NCBI GenBank assembly: GCA_964017235.1
Contig: OZ024931.1
Span: 106,162,221 to 106,226,220 of the forward strand
Source: Sabellastarte sp. h YS-2021
Lineage: Eukaryota > Annelida > Polychaeta > Sabellida > Sabellidae
Direction of reading: 5' to 3'
DNA length: 64,000 nt
Part shown: positions 1-11,000 of the stretch, piece by piece
How the letters are laid out: each line of letters opens with the position of its first letter
Position numbering within the stretch: position 1 is the stretch's first letter
Notes under the pieces: model-generated
Told to the model about the DNA's origin: nothing
What the model saw: the letters and a program-made list of their open reading frames with translations, nothing else
Database searches by the model: none
Made by a program: the position numbers and the translations under genes

Positions 1-349
1 TTAATTGCACAGCACTCAGTATCATAGAGCACAAGTAAACTTTTTAGCAATAATTACTTGTTATAATTTTATCAAATTTACTCATCCCATTGTAGAATTT
101 GTCATTATTTGTAATGTTGTTGTGTTATTCATCAAAACACAGCAGAAACTGGTACTGACTGGTGCATGATATACCTCAAGTTACTTGTAGTTTTGTACAA
201 TCTTTATCTGGATGAGATTAATTGTATCCACCGGATAGCATCCGGTGATACTATGGATTACGCATGAGCACACTACACCTGCCACTGCAGTGCGTATAGA
301 TTTTCCTGTTGCCCGTCTGAAAGCCAAGGTATTATAGGTAGAGTGTTCA
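1..349. other. AT-rich sequence, no feature seen
   Basis: Both strands were read. There is no convincing exon, RNA gene or element end here. Short open frames have no recognisable protein content. Confidence 0.5.
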
Positions 350-1130
350 TATTTGCAGGATATATTCACCATTTTTGCAAAATCTTGTCTGGGAATATTT
401 TTGACCTCATTTTGAAAAACAAGATGGTTGCCATGGCAATTTTTTGACCTGCAGAAAGGAGTTTGTTGACCCTCTAGAGCAAAGGGTATTACAGGTAGAG
501 ATCTCAAATTCTCAGGGTATGTTCATCATTACAAAATCTTGCCTGGGAATATTTTTGGCCTCATTTTGAAAAACAAGGTGGCTGCTACGGGCATTTCTTT
601 TCTTTGTGTTCCCGTTACCCCCTCTAGAGTAAAAGGTATTATAGACAGAGTTTCTCAAATTTGCAGATGTTCATCATTACAAGAGCTTGCCCGGAAGTAT
701 TTTAGCCTCATTTTGGAAAATAAGATGGCTGCCAAGTGCGTTTTTTTTATGGTCATCTGTGACTTTTATACATCCAAGGCTTTTTCTTATCTATGGAAGG
801 TTGAGTGACTTTATGGTTGATATTTTTAATAGCTATGTATCATCTATAGCCTACAAGTATTTGGCCTTGATGCTTGCTTCATTTTTGAAGATGCTTGCCA
901 CTGCCTTTTTTGACAGTCAGCATGGACTTTTACACATTTTGAGGCCCTAGAGGAAAAGATATTATAGGTAGAGTTTTTGAATTTGCAGGACATGTTCATC
1001 ATTACAAAAGTTTGTTGAGGAATATATTTGGTCTCATTTTGAAAAACAAGATGGCAGCCATGGACGTTTCTTCGACGATCTTGAAAAGTTTTGCACATTC
1101 TAAGGCTTTTTTCATCAATAGAAAGTTGAA
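350..1130. repeat. Diverged ~150-bp repeats with AAAACAAGATGGCTGCCAT-type core
   Basis: The phrase 'tttgcagg...atgttcatcattacaaaa' followed by 'cattttgaaaaacaagatgg' recurs at about 352, 507, 657 and 978. That is a period near 150-160 bp, with one unit position too decayed to align. Copies differ by many substitutions, so the array is old. Open frames crossing it are repeat translations, not genes. Confidence 0.6.
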
Positions 1131-1164
1131 TCTCTGTATCATTGACATTATTAATAGATACATG

Positions 1165-1650
1165 TGTCCTCTATAAAAATTTGGACTTTTCCGAATTTCG
1201 GCCACCATCTTGAATTTTGGCGGAAATGGAAAACGTTTATCTCGAAAACCGTAAGGGATAGAGTGATTTGTGGAAAATTTTGGACCCACAGGGTACTAAG
1301 GACTACTCCTCTAGGACCTCTAAAAATGTAGACTTTTCCAAATTTTGACCGCCATCTTGAATTTTGGCGGAAATGAAAAACATTGTTTATCTCAAAAACC
1401 ATAACAGATAGAGCCATTTCAGTCAAATTTTGGAACCGCAAGGTACTATGGACTATTCCTCTAGGACCTCTGAAAAATTTAGACTTGTCTGAATTTCAGC
1501 CACCATCTTGAATTTTGTGGAAATGGAAAAGGTTGTTTATGTTGAAAACCATAAGAGATAGAGCAATTTCAGGAAAATTTTGGATCCACAGGGTAATAAG
1601 GACTACTCCTCTAGGACCTCTGAAAAATGAAGACTTTTCCGAATTTAGTT
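1165..1650 (-). repeat. Three ~155-bp tandem units, GCGTCCC-family repeat in reverse orientation
   Basis: 'gccaccatcttgaattttg', 'tatctcgaaaaccgtaag' and 'gatagagtgattt' recur at about 155-bp spacing. The reverse complement matches the core of the arrays at 9.1-10.4 and 30.8-31.6 kb ('ctctatctagcacggtttt'). This is therefore the same repeat family on the other strand. No element ends were found. Confidence 0.65.
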
Positions 1651-2829
1651 TTCTTAATTTCGTGCGCCATCTTTGAAAATGCTGTGTCTACAAAACCATC
1701 TTAGTTGTCCTTTTCCAATGGATACATATTGTCATTGGTCTAGATTTCAGTTTTAGACCAAAAGCTAGTTACAGCTCATTAAAGCTCTGTGTGTAATGTT
1801 TAGTTGTACCACTGTACAAATTTCATTGTAAGTTAACTTGGAGCTTATAATGTGGTGGTATTGATTTACCTTTTTGAAATGCTTACTTGCTGTCTGATGA
1901 GCTGCCATTTCTAAGTTTATTTGCATAAAATGTCAGATATTTTGAACAATTGTGAAAAAAAGTCAAATACACATACATTCCTTCATGTGTGACAAAAAAA
2001 ATCTGTAAATTTATTTGTTTTTATCTTTCAAATTTTTTGTCTAGCCAGCTTCCTGCATATATATTGAAAAATAAAATACAAAAAAGTTGTCAGCTTTTTT
2101 ATCGCCATAAATCTGTGGAAGTCAAAGAGATTCTCTTAGCTATATTTGTGTTAAAATGTTGATAATCTTTTTGTCACTGACCCTAGCAGAAGTTTGATGA
2201 TTTCAGTTCTACAGAATTTTATTTATAAATACTGCTACATCATGACTTTTGGTCAACTCAGATATGATAATGGTCTAAAGTATATCACAGACTTTGGCAA
2301 ATCCAGTTGTACATTGGACATCAATGTGGCTGCAGTTTATATCAGTGCAAATGTTAGCATTATAAAGGTCATTATATAGGTCCAAAGGTCATCTTCAGAT
2401 AAAATTAAGCAAGACACATTAAGGCAAAGTACCACTTGTAAGTCTTATATTTCAGGACACATTGATATATGCAGTATTTCCTTAAATGAAAAGATTGTTT
2501 CAGATTTAAGGCCACTTAAACACACTGTAAATCTTACAATGGGTAGTTGGGAAGGTGGAGAAAAGAAGTGTGTTCTTGGTAAATGGTGGTTTATTTTGTA
2601 CATTTCTGCACTATAAAATCAATGTGGAAAAAAGAAAAAAAAACCAAGAGGATCAGAGATGCCCCAAAAGGCGGGTTGCACAGGCAGCAATAAGGTTAGC
2701 GACTGCTGTCATTAAATTTAGAAACAAGGAAAGAAATGTTAGGTCACTCAGTTAAGGTAAATGTGTTAAGACATGCTAAGAAATGTAAAACTTGTAATGT
2801 AGGTTACATAATTGTATCTATCCTATAAA
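1651..2829. other. AT-rich sequence, no feature seen
   Basis: There is no exon with flanking splice sites, no tandem structure and no recognised repeat. Open frames at 2194-2379 and 2555-2755 have low-complexity translations and no supporting context. Confidence 0.5.
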
Positions 2830-3260
2830 CGGACAAATGAACAGATGGAATTACACCAATTTCGAAAGCAACTTAGCTATGATGGTGATCTATCTCCCTG
2901 TCAAGTTTGAATTCGATTAGACAAAGCATTCTCGAGTTAGAGTCTGGAAACGGAAATGTTGATGGACAGACAAATGACCAAAAAACAGACAAAATTACAC
3001 CAATTTCGGAAGCAACTTAGCTATGATGGTGATCTAACTCCCCGTCAATTTTGAATTCGACTGGACAAAGCATTTTCGAGTTAGAGTCTGGAAACGGAAA
3101 TGTTGACGGACAGACAAAAACGAACAGACGGAATTAGACCAATTTCGAAAGGAATCTAGCTATAATGGTGATCTATCTCCCTGTCAAGTTTGAATTTGAT
3201 TGGACAAAGCGTTTTCGAGTTAGAGTCAGGAAACAAAAATGTTGACGGACGTTGGACACA
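2830..3260. repeat. Three tandem ~138-bp units
   Basis: The order 'caatttcg.aagcaact.tagctat', 'gatggtgatct', 'cgagttagagtc.ggaaac' and 'atgttga.ggacagac' occurs three times (about 2846-2985, 2985-3120, 3120-3255). Units are 85-90% alike by eye. It resembles the core arrays of the other tandem-repeat elements but shares no sequence with them that I can see. Confidence 0.65.
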
Positions 3261-3515
3261 TCAATCTAATATTCGGGTTGGTTACATGCAACCTGCCTAA
3301 AAATCAAATCTCCACTTAGCTTTGAGCCTGAGGTTCAAGGCCAAAGAGGCGTTTTCAAATCCACTGTGCCCCCAACATAGATCAGATAGTATGTTTGATG
3401 AATGAATCACTTTGCCATACAGCCAGATTTTGAATCAGTTAAATCTAATTTAACAAGTCAGAATATTTTAAATGTCACAATAATCTGAATTGATGAAGAT
3501 CTGAATATCATTATA
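2930..3515 (+). repeat. Direct repeat copy 1 (586 bp) of a duplication-inversion-duplication
   Basis: This copy reads base for base the same as 3763-4348, a constant offset of 833. It begins at 'tctcgagttagagtctgg' and ends at 'gaatatcattata'. Identity breaks sharply at both ends. Confidence 0.9.
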
Positions 3516-3523
3516 GATGAGTT

Positions 3524-3762
3524 AGATTTGATTTTTAGGCAGGTTGCATGTAACCAACCCGAATATTAGATTGATGTGTCCAACGTCCGTCAACATTTTT
3601 GTTTCCTGACTCTAACTCGAAAACGCTTTGTCCAATCAAATTCAAACTTGACAGGGAGATAGATCACCATTATAGCTAGATTCCTTTCGAAATTGGTCTA
3701 ATTCCGTCTGTTCGTTTTTGTCTGTCCGTCAACATTTCCGTTTCCAGACTCTAACTCGAAAA
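3524..3762 (-). repeat. Inverted 239-bp segment between two identical direct repeats
   Basis: This is an exact reverse complement of 3073-3311 (position sums are constant at 6835), and equally of 3906-4144. Eight unmatched bases (3516-3523) separate it from copy 1. Its right junction with copy 2 forms a near-perfect palindrome with 29-bp arms around 3765. Confidence 0.9.
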
Positions 3763-4348
3763 TCTCGAGTTAGAGTCTGGAAACGGAAATGTTGATGGAC
3801 AGACAAATGACCAAAAAACAGACAAAATTACACCAATTTCGGAAGCAACTTAGCTATGATGGTGATCTAACTCCCCGTCAATTTTGAATTCGACTGGACA
3901 AAGCATTTTCGAGTTAGAGTCTGGAAACGGAAATGTTGACGGACAGACAAAAACGAACAGACGGAATTAGACCAATTTCGAAAGGAATCTAGCTATAATG
4001 GTGATCTATCTCCCTGTCAAGTTTGAATTTGATTGGACAAAGCGTTTTCGAGTTAGAGTCAGGAAACAAAAATGTTGACGGACGTTGGACACATCAATCT
4101 AATATTCGGGTTGGTTACATGCAACCTGCCTAAAAATCAAATCTCCACTTAGCTTTGAGCCTGAGGTTCAAGGCCAAAGAGGCGTTTTCAAATCCACTGT
4201 GCCCCCAACATAGATCAGATAGTATGTTTGATGAATGAATCACTTTGCCATACAGCCAGATTTTGAATCAGTTAAATCTAATTTAACAAGTCAGAATATT
4301 TTAAATGTCACAATAATCTGAATTGATGAAGATCTGAATATCATTATA
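3763..4348 (+). repeat. Direct repeat copy 2 (586 bp)
   Basis: Identical to 2930-3515 over its full length. After 4348 the sequence continues into unique AT-rich DNA. Confidence 0.9.
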
Positions 4349-4985
4349 CATTTTTATACTGTTCAGAATGATCTTTCCGGTAACTTTACAAATCTGCGTG
4401 ATCAATTACAGATCTACACACAACCATTTCATGATAAAAAAATATTTTTATGCTGATCTGGTCTGCTAATGACAACATCCCAAACACGATACGAACAAAA
4501 TGCCACTTTAAAAATAAACCTGTTCATTTTGTTATGTCACCATTTTCAAAACAAAAGTTTGCACAATAGAAAACATTTTGACAGAGTGAAGAATGAATGT
4601 ATGACTTGTCATCTATTACAGAACAAAATAAGAGAAAAAATTCCAAATACATTAATATTGTAACGTTTCTTGTCAAAGTCTAACAACTATTTCTTGATTT
4701 AGTGTTGTCTTCTTTAAAATTATTTCATTAACTTTTACATTTACTTTAAGAAATTGTGAACTTAAAATATCAATGCAAAGACTGTTATTATTCTTTTTTT
4801 TTTCTTAAATGTCAATGCATAATTTTGTCTTTGGAATTTTTTAAATATCAACTTAATGAAACAATAACTGGTTTTAATGTGTACACTTTTTATCACCTTC
4901 GCCTTTTACCTAGTTTGAACACGAGACAGAAAACATTTAACTTTGCAAGAGTTCACCTAAAAACTAAGGTTTCTAACTACAGGTG
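4349..4985. other. AT-rich sequence 3' of MRPL58; probable 3' UTR and downstream
   Basis: On the minus strand this follows the MRPL58 stop codon. I could not single out a polyadenylation signal with confidence, because AATAAA-like hexamers are common by chance in such AT-rich DNA. No repeat family is present. Confidence 0.35.
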
Positions 4986-5070
4986 TCACATGGCTGCTGG
5001 TCCTCTGTTTTGTTTCTTTAAAGAGTGCATCCGTTTCTCTCTCAAAATTCCCTTTCTAGCTTTCGCTTTC
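4986..5070 (-). CDS. MRPL58: MRPL58 coding exon 6, basic C-terminal tail and stop
   Basis: The acceptor is TTTACAG|GAAAGCG. It completes a split AGG codon and encodes KAKARKGILREKRMHSLKK followed by QNRGPAAM and TGA. ILREKRMHSLKK parallels LRQKRIHSAVK near the human C-terminus, which confirms this as the final exon despite its small size. Confidence 0.9.
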
Positions 5071-8000
5071 CTGTAAATATGAGTCATACAAGATGTTTTA
5101 ACAAGTGTGCAATATTTTTGTTGGTATTTGAAAAAATAGTATCAGAGATGTCCATACCCCACAGCCTGGGGAAATAGTTTTCAACACCATGAGATATAGA
5201 AGTAGATATAGAAACAAACAGTAAAAAGATCAGGATACTTTCAGAGCAGTGTCAGTTATTTTAAGGTCCAAATAATGTTTAAGTAGAGAAAATAACATCA
5301 AAGAGAAAGAAAATGTATATAAAGATAAAGTATTAAAACAAGACAATTCAATAGCTAGATGACAGCATTAATTAGTAAACTAAAAATTATGAAGCTGTAA
5401 AATTTATTAATTGGAGAATAGCTGTCAATGGAAATAGCACAATTATGTAAAAGTACACATAACAATCAGTTGCAGCAATCCATATATCTTTGTCATAAGA
5501 GAAGATGTCTCAAATATGGCAGGTGAACACACTTTGACAGAACCAAAGTTAAAGGTCACACCATAATGCACACCTTCACCCCCTAACCAATGTCCCTACG
5601 AAGTATCAACCTTATACACTTTACGGAATCCAAGAAATAGCCCAGACAAGATTTTCAAACTCATGGTCAATATGACGAGGTCAAAGGTCAAATCAAGATT
5701 CCACCATGATGTTGCACACCTACAACCCCTTAGCAGTGTCCCTACCAATTATCAACTTCCTACACTTTATGGTTTCCAAGATATTGCCCGGATTAGATTT
5801 TCAAACTCCAGGTCACTGCAGCAAGGTCAAACCAAGTTCACACCATGATGTTGCACACCGAGAACCCCCAACCACTGTCCATACCAAGTATCAACTTTCT
5901 ACACCTTACAGTTTCCGAAGTATAGCCCGGATAAGATTTTATAGATGAAGGTCACTACAGCAAGGTCAAAAGTCATATAAAGGTCACACCATGACATTGC
6001 ACACCTACAACCCCCAATCAATGTCCCTACCCAGTATCAACTTCCTACAGCTTACAGTTTTCGAGATATAGCCCGGACAAGTTATAGGTCAAGGTCACTA
6101 CAGCAAGGTCAAAGGTCAAATCAAAGTCACACCATGATGTTGCACACCTACAACACCCAACCAATGACCCAAGTATCAACGTCATACACATTACGGTTTT
6201 CAAGATATAGCCTGGACAAGATTTTATAGGTCAAGGTCACTACGTTAAGGTCAAGGGTCAAATCAAGGTCACACCATGATGTTGCACATGTACACCCCTG
6301 AATCAATGTCTGTACCAAGTGTAAACTTTCTACACCTTACAGTTTCTGAGATACAGGCTGGACAAACTTTTCCCTACACCCACCCACCCACCCACCCACC
6401 CATCCGGACAACATGGGTGAAAACAATACCCCTTAAGGGCTAAACTTGCATGAAGCTACATGTTAAGAATTTCCTCTTCATTTTAAACTTTGGCAGTACA
6501 AAATATGTATAGTGTGCATAGCCAATTTTGTGGACAAGGATGTGATCCACAAATGTACAGCATACAACCAATGGAATATTGACTGCAGGACAAAATGAAA
6601 CTAAAGGTCTCCACTTGCAATTAAAAAAAAGACACCAAAAAGTAATTTTATTTGTATACACACACACAAAATCAGTGGAAGACAGGACAACATACATGCA
6701 CTTAAAATTTACATTTTGATAAACTTATTCTAGGATACCTTTTGTGCATGACTTCTATTTCAGATTCTGTCGGTTCATATGGTTTCACAGCAGCCTGTCG
6801 TATCATATATCTCACTTTGTCCATACAGTCTGCCTGATTCAACATCTGCTTTCTTGTTTTGTCTGATGTGACAACATAATAGCCATCTTTTGTTATACTA
6901 TTTCTTTCCTGCAAAAAAGAGATACATGGGTCAAAATCTGTCATATGACACAGTGGCCTAGACAATATATTTTCAAATCAATCTTATGAACAGGTTTTCC
7001 GTCAGGTGGATGGTAAACAAGTATCTTTTTTGACAAAATACCTAAGTAGCTACTGACAGTTGATAACTCGCTGGATAATAACATGAATTAAGTGTCCCAC
7101 AAAAGATGCTTGTTTGTATTCAGGGAAGAGAGAGAGAGGGTTTGCCAGCTCCCGCATTTTCTATTGCTTATACTTCCGCAACTACTGGGTGGATTCTCTT
7201 CAAATTTAGCATGTGTGCAGTACCCGTGGGAAAAATTTTTGAATATGGTGTCGTGACATTTCAAGCGTGTCACCTATTCGCATGAAATTTTGCAAGTAGG
7301 TTTGGTATATAGATGTCTGGATATCATTAACTTTTGGATGTGATCTGATACAAAATGATACATTTCAAGCGTGTCACCTATTCGCATGAAATTTTGCAAG
7401 TAGGTTTGGTATATAGATGTCTGGATATCATTAACTTTTGGATGTGATCTGATACAAAATGGCCGACTTATTAGCGATTAACTAAACGCCACAATTTTTC
7501 TTAACAATGAAAAATGATCTTAAACATCTCAGAAACGGTGCAAGATAGAGAGATTTTGACAAAATTTTTTACCCCCACGGTATCCGCTAAGCCAACTGTC
7601 AATCTTTCCCCAAAATCGTTTTCACGCCACTTTTGGCGGCCATCTAGAATTTCTGCATAAAATGCAAAAATGCATTAATCTCGGAAACGGTGCACAATAC
7701 AGTGATTTTGACGATATTTTTTTACCCCCAGGGTATCCGCAGTCATCTGGCCATTTTTTCACCAAAATGGTTTTCCCACCATTTTTGTTGGCCATCTTGC
7801 ATTTCTGCGTAAAACGCAAAAATGCATTTATCTCGGAAACCTTGCATTTTTGCATCAATGGAAAAATATATTAAACAGAGGAACATAGTCCATTGGACAC
7901 AATCATGAATGCTCATTGGGATGATTTGTTTTTCTATTGCGAAGCAATACTCTAGTTATTATTATAATCTTTTTCGAACCTTAATGTTACCTGCACTCTG

Positions 8001-11000
8001 CAAAATGCGAACAAAAGCTACTTATATACTGACACATATCAAAGAGTATTCCATTCTTACTTATCAGAGTCAACATACAGTATAATTATAATATCTTCTA
8101 TTTTTTAACATTTCATTCACAACAATTTTATCTTCTCTGTCTCACAGTATCACATGAACCTTTATGAGGTTCTGTATGATATGCTCTTGCCTTTTCTAAA
8201 ATGTTATTCCTGATCCATTGGGGTATCCACTCCGCTGACTCAACATGGAATCTGACCTCCACTTTTGTGTTCACTGAAACAAAATGTTTTCACACTGTAT
8301 ACTATCAATTTTTAATCTTATTCGGAGTTATTCCTAGAATAACCCATTCTCTCAGGTAGTCTTAGCCAGCTAGATAAAAGTTTTGCTGGCCTGGTCATGT
8401 GGGAGAACATTGTCATGTAGGTATGTTTTCTATTTAAGTACAAGCTCTAGGTTAGATGGGTGGCCGTGTGAGTTTTAGGCTGGGTATGGGATGCATCTGA
8501 CCTTAAATTTGTTTCTGTCACCAGACTTTAATAAATAGTAGTGCACTAATCGTGTCTCTGATGGATTGCGGTTTGCGCATGTCGATCAAAACACTTTCTG
8601 CTTTGTTGAAAATAAACTATCACAGAAACTGTGTGGAATTTTTCAAGGAAATACAGATCTGTTGGAACTACTTTTAAAGGAACTACTTCTGTTTGCTAGA
8701 AAAGCTACCTTTTGCACCAAAAACTGGCTCACAGGGATATGAAATAATGTTCTTCTGTATTTGTGAATACATATAAACTGTAAAGTGGTGTCTAAGTGTA
8801 CAATGGGCCAAAGACACAGTGGTTTCTGAGAGGGACAGTTTTCCACTGGTAGAGGGATAGACTACTTTAAATCTTTGACTAGTTGAGATAGTTTTTATAG
8901 TTTGATTTGTGATCTGGATGGTTGGAAATGGCAAGCATTTATAATGAATCTACAAACTAAAGTATTTTTTTGATATTTATTATTTACAACAAACACTAGA
9001 GGATCGCTAGCGAAGCAAAGCAATTGTTTTTGCATGGCAAAAACAAAGCGTCCCAAAGGAAAGATGGTGTTGGCTGCTTATAATCGAAAGAAGATCTTGC
9101 CTAGCTACCCTGTCAATCTAAAATTATATCGAAAAAAAATTGGAAAATTTAAAATGGTTTAGGAGATACAAGCAATTTTAAGTTTTACCATTTTTGTCCA
9201 AAATGCGAAAATTCAAAATGGCCGCCATTTTTGGAAAGAGGAAAAATTTTTGAGAATTGAGCAGAGTATCTTGAATATATACCCTGTGGGCCAAAAATTT
9301 CGCCAAAATCTCTTTATCTTGCACGGTTTAGGAGATACAAGCAATTTTAAGTTTTTCTACTTTTGTCAAAAATTCGAAAATTCAAAATGGCCGCCATTTT
9401 TGGAAAGAGGAAAAATTTTGAAAATTGAGCAGAGTATCTTGCACATATACCATCTGGGTCAAAACTTTCGCCGAAATCACTCTATCTCGCACGGTTTAGG
9501 AGATACAAGCAGTTTTAAGTTTCCCCATATTTGTCAAAAATTCAAAATGGCCACCACTTTTGAAAAGAGGAAAAATTTTGAGAATTGAGAAGAGTATCTT
9601 GCATATATACCCTGTGGGCCAAAAATTTTGCCGAAGTCGCTCTATCTCGCATGGTTTAGGAGATACAAGCAATTTTAAGTTCTACCATTTTGGTCAAAAA
9701 TTCGAAAATTCAAAATGGCTGCCATTTTTGGAAAGAGGAAATTTTTTTTCAAAACTGTGAAGAGTATCTTGCTCAAATACCCTGTGGGTCAAAAATTTCG
9801 CCGAAATCGCTCTATCTCTCACGGTTTAGGAGATACAAACAATTTTAAGTTTTACCATTTTTGTCAAAAAATTGAAAATTCAAAATGGCTGCCATTTTTG
9901 GATAGAGGAAAAATGTTTTTGAAAAATGTGCAGAGTATCTTGCTTAGATACCCTGTGGAGCAAAAATTTTGCCAAAATAATTATTTGTGAATTATTTGGG
10001 ATGAACATTACATGAGTGCATTGTGTTCCCACAAATCAGAGTGCAGACCTTTAAATTTTTGCCATTTTTGTCAAAAATTACAAAATTCCAAATGGCCGCC
10101 ATTTTTGGAGAGAGGAATTTTTTTTGGAATTGAGCAGAGTATCTTGCTTAGATACCCTGTGGAGCAAAAATTTTGCCAAAATAATTATTTGTGAATTATT
10201 TGGGATGAACATTACATGAGTGCATTGTGTTCCCACAAATCAGAGTGCAGACCTTTAAATTTTTGCCATTTTTGTCAAAAATTACAAAATTCCAAATGGC
10301 CGCCATTTTTGGAGAGAGGAATTTTTTTTGGAATTGAGCAGAGTACTTAGCAGAGATACCCTATGGGCCAAAAATTTTGTCGAAATCGCTCTATCTCGCA
10401 CGGTTTAGAAGTTATTAAGGGATTTGTATTTTCCTCGTTAATAAAAATTTTAATGCTTAACTAGAAAAATGTTTTTGCTGACAAAAACGAAGCGGCCCTG
10501 ATGAAAAAGTGCGAAGTAAGCCGTAAAAGATGTCAAGATATGCATCACAAGGAATAGAAAATGTAAAGTTTATTGCATTGTGTATGTTACCATATTTAGC
10601 AAATGAAAGAACGACCACAGCTTGGCAGAAGAGAAATTGTAGGTGTGAAATTTACTTCTCAAAAGAATGTATGTCCGATAGGCGGAAAAAATGCCTCCTG
10701 GAAAAAATGCCTCCTAGAAAATATGCCTCCTAGGAAATATACCTCCTAGAATGAATGCCTCCTGAATATTTTGTGACCAGGAAAAATACCTCCTAAGAAA
10801 AAAAAGTTCTTTCAAGTATTATAACACTACAGGTTCACATTACAACTGCAGAGGCATCTTCATTTTTTCCACTTGAGTCTTATAGTCGCCAATGCCTGTC
10901 AAAAATTCACAGTCTTTTACCCACTTTGCTTAGCTGTAAAAAGGTATGTAAGTTTCTCTTGTAAGGTTTTCCTGGTGCTTCTCACTCTTTTGGCTGGCTG

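Noticed and set aside
4756..5076. Plus-strand 106-codon open frame
   Set aside because: It is the shadow of MRPL58 exon 6 plus flanking AT-rich DNA.
6702..6738. Read-through end of MRPL58 exon 5 as the protein's C-terminus
   Set aside because: The eleven extra codons do not resemble the family. A spliced exon at 4986-5070 restores the conserved basic tail in phase.
8130..8190. Extending MRPL58 exon 4 to a GT donor after CATAAAG
   Set aside because: It would put exon 5 in a frame that meets a stop at once and would lengthen a region whose size is fixed in the family.
9250..10194. Repeated open frames with GQKFRRN-type peptides
   Set aside because: Translation of the 155-bp array; the other arrays of the same family are closed in this frame.
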